Source of the DNA: Cryptomeria japonica
Taxonomy: Eukaryota > Streptophyta > Pinopsida > Cupressales > Cupressaceae
Direction of reading: 5' to 3'
Length of the DNA: 64,000 bases
NCBI RefSeq assembly: GCF_030272615.1
Contig: NC_081405.1
Location: forward strand, 315,354,541 to 315,418,540
Part shown: in pieces, positions 1 through 11,598 of the stretch
Numbering within the stretch: the first letter of the stretch is position 1
How the letters are laid out: each line of letters begins with the position of its first letter
Made by a program: the position numbers and the translations under genes
The notes under the pieces: generated by a model
Told to the model about the DNA's origin: nothing
The model's input: only the letters and a program-made list of their open reading frames with translations
Database searches by the model: none

Positions 1-152
1 TATAAAACAAAAAATAAATGCATCAACAAAACTAAATTTCCGCAAGTTATCCAAATTGCTACACGTGTCTAGAATTATATAAATATATATATGAGTTTAT
101 CAAAACAAGACCTATCTAATATATTTTACTTGTTCAAACATGACAAGTGAAC

Positions 153-540
153 TTAAAGCTCGTGGTCCATATTATTTGGATCCTCCCTATCTTTTATAAT
201 TTCTAAAAAAAATTCATGATCTTCAATAGGCAACCTCCACTTTTGGTTGCTATGTCCTCTTTTTGGCAATGTCTCCAACTGCAATTTTATCGCTATTACT
301 AAGTGGTTATAGTGTAGAACTTTTTGGCCAGGCATATAATCAATGAATGTTACACCATTTGTATCTATCTTTATTTGTTGATAATAGGTGCCTTCAACAA
401 CAACTAAACCAGTGGGATATTGTTGCCCATCATCATCACTCACTGATTCCAATAACTTGCATTTGGTTGTGTGCATCTCAGTAGATAATAATCTACACTT
501 TCAGTATTGTCAAGATCAACAATCACTGCAAAAATATCAC
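153..540 (-). pseudogene. Exon 5 (C-terminal end)
   Basis: Acceptor TTTCATAG at 541 joins in phase to give GDIFAVIVDLDNTESVDYYL. A one-base deletion near an A run (about 465) shifts the frame. The rest then reads SVSDDDGQQYPTGLVVVEG to a natural-looking end EDPNNMDHEL. The length and the stop suit a last exon. Confidence 0.6.
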
Positions 541-569
541 CTATGAAAATAGACCATGCATGTATATAT

Positions 570-2312
570 TGTAATAACCCAAGAAAATTTTGACCATTTT
601 TTTTAATTTAATCATTTATGTTTGATTCAGTCGCATACTCTGGGCATATATCCATTTGGATTAGGCATTCATCCATTTGGGATGAGCATCTAACCATACG
701 GGTTAGACATCTGTCCATATGGGACAGGAGGTTTCATCTATCCAATATGGGATAGGCATCTACCCAAACGAGGTAGGCATCTATCCAACTTGGGATAGGA
801 GGTGCTCAGGTCAGAGACTTAGACTCATCAGGACCATTCGGGTCTTGAGTCACTCACTAAGAACTACACTCCTTTAATAGGTGTGCACCAAGGTCGTTGT
901 CCTTAGGAGCAAGTAAAATAATATATTGCAAGCTTGAGTTCCACCTCAGAATTTGGCCTAAAGCCTCAGGAAGTCAAGCGAATCCATACGGGATTCCTTC
1001 TGAGTATGCGTTGAATTACTTTTTCTTTTATTACACTTATCTTTTAATTAGGATTCTTCGCAATCCTTCTTCTTCCCAAATCCTAGACCCCATCTACGAA
1101 CGCCTGAGTACTAGGGACAACTTCATCCCTAAACTACCTACATGCCTATTTCAGCACGGGATCAAGGCGTATAATATGTAGTTTTGTTTCTAATCTAGGT
1201 TTAATGTAAACTGTTTGGTGGGTACGCAACCCTTTCTAGGGTCAATGTCCCAGGCAATTTCTCTGCGATTGCTACCCACGAGGGTAGCATTTAAGCAAAG
1301 GCTCAAGATGGCCTATTGCTTGTGACCTAAAACAACTAGATCCTAATACCTATCATAAGCATCACCCTTGACCCAATTGTCAATCATCAATAACTCTTCA
1401 AGATTAAGCCAAGTTTATAAAAGCATTTCACTCAATCAACCCTAAAGGGGTTTTCTATGGTTTAAACTAGCAGTTGTAAAATCAATTAAATATTATCTTA
1501 TTAGATTATCGATCAAAGGGGGATTACCTGGCCCTTGGATTTTAACTTCCAAGTGTCCCTTATTACTCCCCAGCAATTTATAGGGACGATGCCACAGACG
1601 TCATTGATGCAGCTTTATTAGGCATTAGGTGCAATAGTTCAACAAGACGACTTTACCCATAAGTGTGACCCAGAGGCACCGTTTATACCAAACGCTGCTA
1701 AGTTTTAGTTTCCAACACCTCTTGTTTAGTTTTCTAACTAAGAGATCTAACTCTTACATTTAATTATCTTAACATTATTCTAGTGTAGATAAAACTGAAA
1801 ACCATATTGAGAAATATGCCATAAAATTAACTCTACATAAAAATGAAGGAAATACTCTTGAAGTAGAATCTTATTAATTCTCAAAGGAAGAAGGAATATA
1901 AATAAGAGATCAATTAAGCAACTAGCATGGATAAATGAGAATGTGTAACTCGTATAGTAATATCAAGAATTGAATAAATGTACCACCATTAAAAGTAACT
2001 TGCATTAAATTCCCTCTTTTTAAAAAATAAAAATAAAAATAAAAAAAATATTTTTGATACAACCAAATTCATGGAATAACCGAATCATCCAATTAAATAA
2101 ATCTACTTTGTGGATTGTTAAAATTAATTGTGAAAGAAATCAACTGTTCATTCCTTATAAAGTTAGTTATTGATTAGCCCTCAATTATTGGGGCAAAAAT
2201 CCCGTTTTAAAAATTCTGATAGTGATATCAATTTATTTTTCTCAAAATTGGGATTTTAAAATAAATTTCAAATCAAGGTATTACAACAAAAAATATTTAA
2301 CAAGTTATTACA
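570..2312. mobile_element. Possible solo LTR or old retroelement fragment
   Basis: Begins TGTAATAACCC and ends near GGTATTACA (2277-2285) or AGTTATTACA (2303-2312), which are near inverse of the start. It is less AT-rich than its surroundings. A 640-810 block holds degenerate direct repeats around CATCTATCC and GGGATAGG. I could not find a matching target duplication, so the limits are uncertain. Confidence 0.35.
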
Positions 2313-2512
2313 ACTTAGAATTAATGCTAATAAAAAATTAACATGTTAATAATATTAATTATTTATTTCTCCTTAAATACTTAAAAAAAAGATTAATGAA
2401 ACTAATAATTTACCAAACAAGTTAATAAAATTTGGTGTTAACATAATCTAAATAAATTATCAATCTAAATATTCATATATTTATACGAAATACATTCCAA
2501 AATAATAATTTG

Positions 2513-2513
<1 letters not shown>

Positions 2514-2574
<61 letters not shown>
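2514..2574. repeat. AT dinucleotide microsatellite
   Basis: About 60 bp of nearly perfect TA repeats in AT-rich intron sequence. Confidence 0.95.
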
Positions 2575-2579
<5 letters not shown>

Positions 2580-2956
2580 ATCTTGGAGTTATAATTAGTG
2601 TACCCAATCAACAGTCTATTTATTTATTTAAAACCATAATTATGTAACACATGTATATTCTTCTCTTTTTTTTCTTCTTTAAATTCAATTTGAAATTACC
2701 AAATGTTATTTATAATAAAAAACTCATTTAATATAAATGAGTTGTAACATATTACTAAATGTAAATTTTATAAAATAAATTTTGTCTAAATCAGGTTTCA
2801 TTTTAATCCTCTTTTTTGAGCTCCTTAAATTTTGGAAATAAAAAGATTAAATCGTGGATTGCATATTCATATAGTTGGGAATAGATTTCTCTAAATATTT
2901 GTTTTTTTTTTGTTTTTTTTTCACAAATCAATTGGAATAAAATTTCTAGGATACAA

Positions 2957-3560
2957 TTGTATTACATAGATATTTTGAGATCATATTTTTTGAGAGAAAT
3001 AATTTAGATATCTTTAGAGAAAAGGTTAATGAAAGAATAATTTACAAAATTCATATTTGATAGAGACTTTAATTCAAGAGGTTAAATATGATTGAAAGAA
3101 ATAAGATCTGAAATTAGATTCAAGAAAGCAAAAAGGTAAAAAAAAAGAAGAAGATGATTTTCTTTATTTTCTCTAAAATAGAATAAAACTGAATCTGTAT
3201 GTACATATTTTAAAGATCTATTAACATTGCTTTTCTCTAAAATCGATTTCTTTATTGATTAATTCTAATGAATAAAAGATGATTTCTTGAAAGCAATTTT
3301 CTTTTTGCTTTTTTTGTTTTTTTTTTTTCAAATAATAATTTAAGAGAGATAAAAAAGAAATATTGCCTTTGAAAACTAAAATCTATTACATAGATATTTT
3401 GAGATCATATTTTTACAGACAAAAATTTCCTGAGAGAAATAATTTAAATATCTTTCAGAGAAAAGGTTCATGAAAGAATAATTTACAAAATTCATATTTG
3501 ATAGAATAAAACTAAATCTGCATGTACATATTTCAAAGATCTATTGACATTGTTTTTTCT
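2957..3560. repeat. Local direct duplication with internal length difference
   Basis: A block starting with ATTACATAGATATTTTGAG at about 2959 recurs at about 3386 and continues with shared GAGAGAAATAATTTA and GAATAAAACT. In the left copy about 120 bp separate the two shared halves (3060 to 3180); in the right copy they are contiguous. Confidence 0.7.
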
Positions 3561-4356
3561 AAAAATATGATTATTCCTCCTAACAAAATAAATGAAGAAT
3601 CAAGAGATGGATAAAAACAATATTACCTTTTTTTTGAATTTTTTTTTTTTTTACTATAAGAAAATGTAAAGAGAGGAGAACTTGTATCGTTGGAGCTTGA
3701 TGCAGAATCCTCTCCAACCTTTTAGCTATCCTTTCTAAATCTTCCTTGCAACTTGATGAAAACCCTCAAGAACCAACTTAACAATCCTACCAAAAGATTG
3801 AAACTACAAAAGAAATCCTACTTCTATCAAATGAAAAACTTAAGGACAATTTCTTCACAATAAAACCATGAACTCCTTTTTCGAAAGCTTGCATACATTA
3901 TTTAGAAAAGATCCCTCAATTCCACTATCAAGAGAATTAATTGAAAGAAATTATTATTTTCCAATATTGGATCCTTGCAAAATTGATTAATATCTTAGTG
4001 GGGAAAGTTACATGCAAGGAAATTAAAGAATGAAGATTCCTCTAGAAGCTTCTAATTTCTCCTACAACATGTGCCTATTTGAAAATGGGAAATTAAATAA
4101 TGTCTATTTAAATTATATTCTTCAAGTGTGTATTTCGGTCCATTATTTAACCTTTTATAATAATTATTCAACCATATTCAATAGCTCAACCACAAAAAGA
4201 TATAATAGTAATAGTATCAAATCAGAAGTGATAAAAGAGGGTTATGACATATATATTACAAGAAATATTAGTTCATTACACATTTTTAAATTAATGAAGA
4301 ATTTAAAAATTTGTACATGTACATATGTGTAATTTACAAAATATGCATGCACGCAC

Positions 4357-4646
4357 CTATAACAACTAAATCTGAAACACGTTCATAATCAACTGAATAT
4401 AGAGGATCATGAATATCAATAATGTCATTATCTTCATAAAATATTTCATATCCCATTGCAAAACATATCCATTAGCAATATTTTGACAATGAGTATCTCT
4501 GTTGTTCGCAATGCAATCAACACAAAAGCATGATTTTCCTCTTGCAAGAATAACACGAGGCTTGCTAAATCCCATAGTCATGACTTGATGAAAAATTATA
4601 ATACCATTAATTGATTGACAATTATAAGGATTTGATCGATCAATAT
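4357..4646 (-). pseudogene. Exon 4 (KSCFCVDCIANN cysteine motif)
   Basis: Acceptor TATCAG, then the split codon joins EVK to DIDRSNPYNCQSINGI. SKPRVILARGKSCFCVDC has the pattern of a C-terminal domain with paired cysteines. A one-base frameshift lies near 4460: one frame reads CQNIANGYV, the other MGYEIFYEDNDIIDIHD and DYERVSDLVVI to a donor GTGCGT. Confidence 0.65.
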
Positions 4647-4770
4647 CTGATATGTACAAAAATTATTTAGTCAATTTTAGTTCATTTCACACACACACAT
4701 ATATATATACACTTGAATTTTTAAAAATAATTCAAGAACACCAAGAATTTTTAAGAAATTATATATATAC

Positions 4771-4885
4771 CTTTAACTTCCCAAAAATAATGCTTGTTGT
4801 AAGTTGTATCATGACCAGCAAAATGATTTTTGCACCATTCAATAATATCATTAGAATTATGTATGGTGTTACCTGTACAAAAGCT
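4771..4885 (-). pseudogene. Exon 3 (short, WCKNHFAGHD / HYFWEVK)
   Basis: Reads NDIIEWCKNHFAGHDTTYN and HYFWEVK, ending in phase 1 before GTATAT. The donor is clear. The acceptor is not: 4885 keeps the phase, while the better-looking acceptor at 4873 would break it. Confidence 0.5.
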
Positions 4886-4931
4886 CTTTCTTTAGAAAAT
4901 TGGACAACCCACATGTATGAAGATAATTTAC

Positions 4932-5092
4932 CTGCAAGTTATGTTGGCGAAGTGCACGCTTCACACATTCTCTTGCTCCATCATGCTCTCCTTTTCCATG
5001 TCCACTCTCAAAGAAGTTCCACAAAAAATTTATGCTACGTCAAGCATGTGGTAGGGATAACCAGTTAAAAGATTGTGCAGACTTAAATTGCC
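4932..5092 (-). pseudogene. Exon 2 (completes GCAGQFK; GHGKGEHDG motif)
   Basis: The 120-bp intron at 5093-5212 has GTAAGT and TTAG ends. Joining the exons completes a glycine codon and gives CAG/QFKSAQSFNWLSLPHA, then FFESGHGKGEHDG and CVKRALRQHNLQ. One TGA follows PHA; CGA to TGA would explain it. The exon ends at CAG before GTAAAT. Confidence 0.72.
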
Positions 5093-5212
5093 CTAACATG
5101 AATAACATATATATTAAATATATATATTTAAACTTTTGACCTATTATATGCAATCAAATCATATATATAAAAAAAAAACTAAAAAAATCAATTTCAAATC
5201 TAATGTACTTAC

Positions 5213-5604
5213 CGGCACATCCATTTGACCAAATCGAATGTTGTGTACATTCTATCCCACAATCTTTAATATCTTCAAAAAACATTCCAAAACAATGTGC
5301 TACATAGCTCCTATCATGACACGTATCATCACTGATATAGAAATGAACCTCCTTGATGATAATGCGTTCATTTTCAATATTGTCTATACCATCCACATGA
5401 AATTGTGCATGTCTATAGCAAACTTGTACAAATATTGCAACTTGATCAGAATGATAATATTGACTTTGAGTTTCTATATGAGGACTAAATGTATAGTTCT
5501 CAGAGAAATCTACAATTGAAAGAATACAACCTAGTGGAAAACAATTCTTTGAATCATGAAACTGTTTAGCCTGCCATCTTGCACCATGACAATGTTGGAT
5601 ATGT
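5213..5604 (-). pseudogene. Exon 1, downstream piece (putative catalytic core)
   Basis: If the copia element and one GGATA copy are taken out, the frame runs straight from the upstream piece (RFRNMIYP) into HIQHCHGARWQAKQFHD here. That is strong evidence that both pieces were one exon. Motifs seen are ILSIVDFSENYTF, YRHAQFHVDGIDN, VHFYISDDTCHDRS and QHSIWSNGCAG. The exon ends at GCCG followed by GTAAGT on the minus strand. The acidic residues in VDF and SDD could belong to an RNase H-like fold, but I infer this only from spacing and style. Confidence 0.75.
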
Positions 5605-5609
5605 GGATA

Positions 5610-6068
5610 TGTTGAAATGTGGCAACTGATCAGCAAAGTACTATACACTCAGCATGTATCCTCGCCGGGGTTCGGGGTCAGGCCGAGCCCCGGGCAGGGG
5701 TTCGAGGGTGGTAGCCCCCGAGAAAAGTGGGGGTTCAGGGGCGGGAGCCCCCGAGAAATTTTTTTTGGGTATTTTTTTATGAAAACCGACATTGTAATTA
5801 AACCCTAAAAAGGCTGACTTTGTTTTTGCCCTAAAAACGCATGTTATAAGCGGCTGGGATGCTTAAGGCATTGTAAGGTTGATGTACTATTTTTGCTGGA
5901 TAATAAGAAAGATTGGACGGTTGTGTATGGTGGATGTAACCCATTCTGGGTGAACCACATTAAATCTCTGTGTTATCTATGTCCTGTTTTATTTCTTTAT
6001 CTTTTGTATTTAAATCTGCATATAATTGTTAGTTCATATTTGCTTCGGATCTGCTTGAAACCCTAACA
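5610..6068 (+). repeat. Element A 5' LTR
   Basis: TG...CA ends. Contains a GC-rich block (5660-5755) with repeated CCCCGAGAAA units inside an AT-rich LTR. It is 12 bp longer than the 3' copy, mostly by an indel in that block. Confidence 0.95.
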
Positions 6069-6128
6069 ATTGGTATCAGAGCGAGGTTTTCTATAAATTG
6101 GCAGGACTTTCAGATTTGAGTGGGAGCA

Positions 6129-6809
6129 ATGGAGGATTCCAAATTCAAGGTCGAAAAGTTTAACGGCCAGAATTATCAATTATGGAAAATGCAAATGGAG
6201 GATTACCTATATCAAAAGGATTTGCGACGGCCATTGGAAGGAAAGGCAAAGAAAGTGACCACAATGTTAGATGAAGAGTGGGACATTTTAGATAGAAAGG
6301 TAATAGGATCCATTCGATTGTGCCTTGCACCGTCTATAGCATTCAATATAATAGAAGCAAAAATGACTGTAGATTTGATGGTGACATTGGCTAAGTTGTA
6401 TGGTAATAAGGTATTTCTTATGAAGCATCTATTTAATTTGAAAATGAGTGAGGGAGGATCTGTAGCGGAGCACTTAAATGAATTTAATACAATTACCAGT
6501 CAATTGTCTTCGGTAAAAATTACTTTTACAGAAGAGGTTAGGGCTCTCTTGATTTTATGTTCTTTGCCAGAAAGTTGGAATAGCTTGGTTATGGTTGTAA
6601 GTAACTCTGTCTCTGGTAAAAATACTATGGTATTTGATGATATTGTTGGTGTTATCCTAAGTGAGGAAATGCAAAGGAAAAGCACAGGTGAGACTCCAAC
6701 ATCATCAAGTAGTGTTTTGAATATGGAGAATAGAGGAAGATCAAAGGAAAGAGGAAAAGGCCCTGGGAATGAGAAGTCACAAGGGAAGTCAAAGAAAGGA
6801 CGCTCTTAG
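6129..6809 (+). pseudogene. gag: Element A gag
   Basis: Start chosen at MEDSKFKVEKFNGQNY, the usual copia gag N-terminus; an upstream GTG at 6120 is not needed. The capsid region (LYQKDLRRPLEGKAKK, LCSLPESWNSLV) is recognisable, followed by a basic, serine-rich tail. A TAG at 6807 cuts the frame before the nucleocapsid. The zinc knuckle just after (6829-6873) is damaged: a TAG follows its first Cys, and Tyr occupies the positions of the second and last Cys in C-x2-C-x4-H-x4-C. The frame continues without shift into pol. Confidence 0.9.
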
Positions 6810-9800
6810 TCTAGAGGAAAGAAAGATTGCTAGTACTACGGAAAGCCTGGTCATCTAAAGAAAGACTATTGGTCTTGGAAAAAAAAAGGAGACAAAAATG
6901 AAAATGATAGTAAGGAAGCTAACATTGCAAGTAATACTTTACAAGATGCTTTAATCTTATGTTTGGATAATGTTAATGATTCCTGGGTAATAGATTCTAG
7001 GGCTTCATTTCATGCTACGCCCCATAGAAAATATTTTCTAGATTATGTTCAAGGTGATTTTGGACAGATATATTTGGGTGATGATGAGCCCTGTCAAATT
7101 GTTGGAAAAGGAAAGATAAAGATCAAGTTGCAGAATGGAAATGACTGGTTTCTGCAGGAGGTAAGACATGTTCCTAATTTAAGAAGAAATTTAATTTCTG
7201 CAGGGCAACTAGGTAGTGAAGGTTGCATAGTTACCCTCTCAGACAGTATGTGGAAGGTCGCTAAAGGATCATTAGTAATAGCTAAAGGTGCGAAGGTAGG
7301 CACATTATATCTTTGTACAGGTAACACTTACTCTACCCTAGCTACTATAGATAAAGTTACTAGAGGGACAACAACAATAAATGTTGCAAGAATAGATTCA
7401 ATAATGTGGCACCATAGGCTTGGGCACATGAGTGAGAAAGGGATGAAAACCCTTCACTCCAAAAATCTATTGCCAGGACTAAAGAAGATTGATTTAGAGT
7501 TCTGTGAAAACTGTGTTTATGGTAAACAGAAAAGAGTCAGATTTCTCAAGGTTGGGAAAGAGAAGAAGAGTGAGAAGTTAGAGCTTGTACATTCAGATGT
7601 ATGGGGACCGACTCAAGTATCATCTCTTGGTGGCTCTTGTTATTATGTTATTTTTATTGATGACTCAACCAGAAAAACATGGGTATATATCCTAAAACAA
7701 AAATCAGATGTTTTTGAAACTTTTAAGAAATGGAAAGCTTTGGTTGAGAATGAGACAGGAAAAAAGTTCAAGTGTCGCAGATCGGATAATGGAGGTGAGT
7801 ATTGCAGTAAAGCATTTGAAGATTACTGCTCCTTAAATGGGATTCGAAAGTAGAAGATAGTTCTAGGAACTCCATAGGAAAATGGTGTGTCAGAGAGAAT
7901 GAATAGGACTATCATGCAATGCACGAGGAGCATGACATTGCATGCTAGATTGCCCTTACATTTTTGGGCAGATGTTGTACATATTGTTGTCTATTTGATA
8001 AATAGAGGACCTTCAACCCCTTTGGATGGTGGTATTCTAGAGGAGGCATGGACTAGTAAAAAGGTAGATTATTCTTTTCTAAAAACTTTTGGTTGCGAAG
8101 CTTTTGTCCATTTTGATAAAGAAAACAGAACCAAGCTTGATGCTAAATCTCAAAAATGTACATTCATTGGATATGGGATAGATGAATATGGCTATCGGTT
8201 ATGGGATTTTGAAAATAAGAAAATAATTAGAAGTACAGATGTTATATTCAATGAGAAAGTTATGTATAAATAATAGATGCAGGAAAAGAAGCATGAACAG
8301 GACAAACAAGAATATGTGGTGTTGGATGAGATTCCTGAAAATGAAATGCCATAGGTATCTGATGCTCAGCAACAACAGATTGTCCCACAAACTCTTACAA
8401 GTGTTAGACGTTCTACGAGGACAAGTAGACCCCCTGAAAGATTTTCTCCTTCTTTGTATTCTATTTTATTAACGGATTCTGGTGAACTAGAAGAATATGA
8501 AGAAGCAATGCAGGTAGATGCCAAACAACAGTGGGAGCTAGGCATGAAAGAGGAGATGGACTCCTTGATGGAAAATAAGACTTGGGACTTAGTCCCTTTA
8601 CCTGGAGAAAAAAGAGCCTTGCCTAACAAATGGGTTTATCGGCTGAAGGAGGAGGAAGGAGGTCAGAAAAGATATAAGACCAGACTTGTGGTAATAGGTT
8701 TTGCATAGAAAAAGGGTATAGATTATGATGAAATATTTTCTCCAGTTGTAAAAATGACTTCAATTAGAACTGTACTTAGTCTTGTGGTTGTAGATGATTT
8801 ACGTCTTGAACAATTAGATGTCAAAACAACTTTTCTCCATGGAGATTTGGAGGAGGAAATTTACATGTTGCAACCATAGGGATATGAGGTCAAAGGTAAG
8901 GAGAACTTGGTGTGCAGGTTGAAGAAAAGTCTGTATGGCCTAAAGCAAGCACCCCGACAATGGTATTTAAAATTTGATAGTTTCATGGTTGAATACGGTT
9001 ATCATAGATGTCATTCTGATCATTGTGTATATTTTAAGAGATTTGATAATGGCAGTTATATTATCCTGTTGCTTTATGTTGATGGCATGCTTGTTGCTGG
9101 GTCTAACATGCAACATATAAATGATCTTAAACAGAAATTAGCCAGGTCATTTGCTATGAAGGATTTGGGTGCAGCTAAGCAAATTCTCGGTATGAGGATT
9201 ACACGGGACAAGAAAAATAGAAGCTTGAATTTGTCCCAAAGTGAGTATATAAAGAAGGTGTTGAAAAGATTTAACATGCAAGATGCAAAAGCAGTTAGTA
9301 CACCTTTGGCTAGTCATTTCAAATTGACTAAGGAGATGTGCCCAAAGGCATAGGAAGAGGTTAATAAAATGTCTAACATCCTATATTCATCAGCTATTGG
9401 CAGTCTAATGTATGCAATGGTATGCACAAGGCCAGATATTGCACATGCAATGGGAGTTGTGAGCAAGTTTATGAGTAATCCGGGTATGGAACATTGGAAT
9501 GTTGTGAAATGGATTCTTCAGTATTTGAAAGGAACTACTACGAAGGGTTTATGTTTCAAAGGATCTAATGCTACTCTGAGTGGATTTGTTGACTCTGATC
9601 TGGCGGGTGATATCGATTCACAGAGGAGTACTACAGGGTATGTTTTTACTATAGGGGGAACTGCAGTCAGTTGGATTTCTAGGCTACAAAAGGTTGTTGC
9701 ACTTTCAACCACTGAAGCTGAGTATGTTGCTGCTACAGAAGCCAGCAAGGAGATGATTTGGTTGCAATGTTTTCTGGAGGAATTGGGTCAGACACAAGAG

Positions 9801-9860
9801 GATAGCCCATTGTATACTGATAGCCAGAGTGCCATTCATCTCCAAGTGGGAGATTGTTGA
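6810..9860 (+). pseudogene. pol: Element A pol: protease, integrase, RT, RNase H
   Basis: All pieces lie in the same frame as gag. Protease motif reads WVIDSRASFHAT (about 6984), with Arg where the family has Gly after Asp-Ser. Integrase has HHRLGH and CENCVYGK, HSDVWGP and RRSDNGGEY (7410-7800). RT has NKWVYRLK, LYGLKQAPRQWY and a YVDG box at 9075-9086 instead of YVDD, so it cannot be active. RNase H has VDSDLAGD and STTEAEYVAA, then stops after DSQSAIHL and runs directly into QVGDC and the polypurine tract, so about 100 residues are missing. About ten stop codons interrupt pol; most are TAG where the copia family has Gln or Trp. Confidence 0.93.
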
Positions 9861-10301
9861 AATGTGGCAACTGATCAGCAAAGTACTATACACTCAGCAC
9901 GTATCCTTGTCGGGCCAAGCCCCGAGTAGGGGTTCGAGGGTGGCAACCCCCGAGAAAAGTGGGGGTTCAGGGGCGGGAGCCCCCGAGAAAAAAAAATTTG
10001 GGTATTTTTTGATGAAAACCGACATTGTAATTAAACCCTAAAAAGGTCGACTTTGTTTTTGCCCTAAAAATGCATGTTATAAGCGGCTGGGATGCTTAAG
10101 GCATTGTAAGGTTGATGTACTATTTTTGCTAGATAATAAGAAAGATTGGACGGCTGTGTATGGTGGATGTAACCCATTCTGGGTGAACCATGTTAAATCT
10201 CTGTGTTATCTATGTCTTGTTTTATTTCTTTATCTTTTGTATTTAAATCTGCATATAAGTGTTAGTTCATATTTGCTTCGGATCTGCTTGAAACCCTAAC
10301 A
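9855..10301 (+). repeat. Element A 3' LTR
   Basis: Same ends as the 5' LTR with scattered transitions. It begins right after the truncated RNase H frame and its polypurine tract. Confidence 0.95.
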
Positions 10302-11598
10302 GGATATATCATATTACGAAATCTATCTATAAACTGAATGTAGGACAATTCACTCTCTTTCAACATAATTTTTTGGATTCAGTTCCTGACTTACTTTGGT
10401 ATGTCTTATATTCAAATCTCTTCCATATAACTAGTGCATGAATATAAAAATTCTCTGTTTGCAACACAAACTTACTTAAAAATCCACAATCATTGCATTC
10501 ACCTTTTATACATTGTATTTTGAACTCATCGGAATCTTCTAATTTATCACATAAAATAGACTTCACAAATTGTGTTGTACTTGTAGGAATAACTAGATTT
10601 GGATTAATTGTTGCAATGAACTTCTTATATGATTGCAAGTGTAGATGAAATTCAACATGATTTTGACAACCACAAGTTTCACGTACCCTATTTATGCATA
10701 CAAAGCAAGGACGAAATCTCTCAAACATCCTTTGGCAAATCTTTACATCTGAAAATTCTTGCTTGAATGCTTCAAACAATTAACTTTGTGTTGTATCTAA
10801 GAAATTTTTTGGATGTGTAATCTTTTTACCATCTTCATCTATCATCTATATAGTATCCCTTCTATTGGAAGAAACACAAGATTGGTTGGTCCAATAATCA
10901 ATGACCTGTCTTTTTACATCTTTAGAAATTATGTCTTTTCTAGGAACCCTATAGATATTTACCCAATTCTTTTCGATGTTTTCATCCAACATATTTCTCT
11001 TCCTAATGTATCTTTGAACAGTTCTTCTAGATACATTTATTAATTGAGAAATTGCATTAACTTGTTTTTTATGAGTCAATTCCTTACTAGTAATCATAGT
11101 CATCAATGCTCTACGTGCAGCACTTAAATCAACACCTCGACTTGTGTTTTCAATACAATTCAATGCTTCTTGTAAATTGTCAATTATGGTTTCTTTTACT
11201 AATGTATCACTAGAACTTTTCTTATTACCAACACCCAACAAGTCCAAAACAAGTTTCATTTCCCTTTTCCTAAATAACTTAGCAAATAATTGTGCTCTTC
11301 CAACAATAGATCTATTTTTAAAATAATCATCCCATAAATTCTTACAATGCAATTTTAATGTGCTTTCATGTATCATATCTTTAGATGGAATTTCATTGAA
11401 AAGACTATCTTCATCCATTTCCATCAAATTTTCCATACCAGAAAAAAAAAAATCATCTCGTACCTGAGTAGATGTTTCTTGAACATCATCAGGTTGATCT
11501 TGAACAACAGATTGTTGTTGACTACATTTTGTTTGACCTTTCATCTCATCGTCCCTTTTACGATCATACAACCTTGATCTAGTCCTCTTATTCCCCAT
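10302..11598 (-). pseudogene. Exon 1, upstream piece (HTH-like and Cys-rich region)
   Basis: Starts at MGNKRTRSR and reads in one frame to 10360. Two in-frame stops interrupt it, a TAG after SSNRRDTI near 10847 and a TAA near 10780; both can arise from CAG or CAA by one C-to-T change. The N-terminal 250 residues are charged and include a likely DNA-binding helix pair near residue 190. After the stops comes a cysteine-rich stretch (CFVCINRVRETCGC, then CIKGECNDCG) that suggests metal binding. A run of six A near 10370 marks a one-base frameshift, after which the frame continues as MLKESELSYIQFIDRFRNM up to the copia target site. Confidence 0.72.

Larger units (their letters stand above)
541..4356 (-). 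other. Large last intron filled with repeats
   Basis: About 3.8 kb between exons 4 and 5 of the pseudogene. It is very AT-rich and contains a possible old LTR fragment (570-2312), an AT microsatellite and a duplicated segment. No coding sequence could be supported. Confidence 0.55.
5605..10306 (+). mobile_element. Element A: full-length Ty1/copia with target duplication GGATA
   Basis: LTRs of 459 and 447 bp (5610-6068 and 9855-10301) start TGTTGAAATG and end CCCTAACA. GGATA flanks both sides (5605-5609 and 10302-10306). A tRNA-Met-type primer site TGGTATCAGAGC follows the 5' LTR at 6071, and a purine tract AAGTGGGAGAT precedes the 3' LTR. Gene order is gag, protease, integrase, RT, RNase H, which defines copia. 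The element is dead and has lost the end of RNase H. Confidence 0.97.
153..11598 (-). pseudogene. Five-exon transposase-like pseudogene split by a copia insertion
   Basis: The minus strand carries exons that join into one protein of roughly 700 residues. Order: a basic N-terminus with a helix-turn-helix-like stretch (KQVNAISQLINVSRRTVQRY), a cysteine-rich block, a core with HCHGARWQAKQ, ILSIVDFSENYTF and VHFYISDDTCHDRS, then WSNGCAG/QFKSAQ split by an intron, FESGHGKGEHDG, FCVDCIANN and a C-terminal domain. Most of the introns have clear GT and AG ends, and codon phase is kept across three junctions. From memory, similar GCAGQFK proteins occur in plants and some invertebrates, probably as transposase-type genes with acidic catalytic residues; this is not checked. 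The copy is dead: three stops (TAG, TAA, TGA), about three one-base frameshifts and a 4.7-kb copia insertion in exon 1. Terminal repeats of a parent transposon were not found. Confidence 0.75.

Noticed and set aside
897-1181. 94-residue ORF in the possible solo LTR
   Set aside because: No similarity recognised, AT-rich composition, and no second exon or promoter.
4030-4332. 100-residue plus-strand ORF
   Set aside because: Low-complexity Asn/Tyr/Ile-rich; lies in the large intron of the minus-strand pseudogene with no other support.
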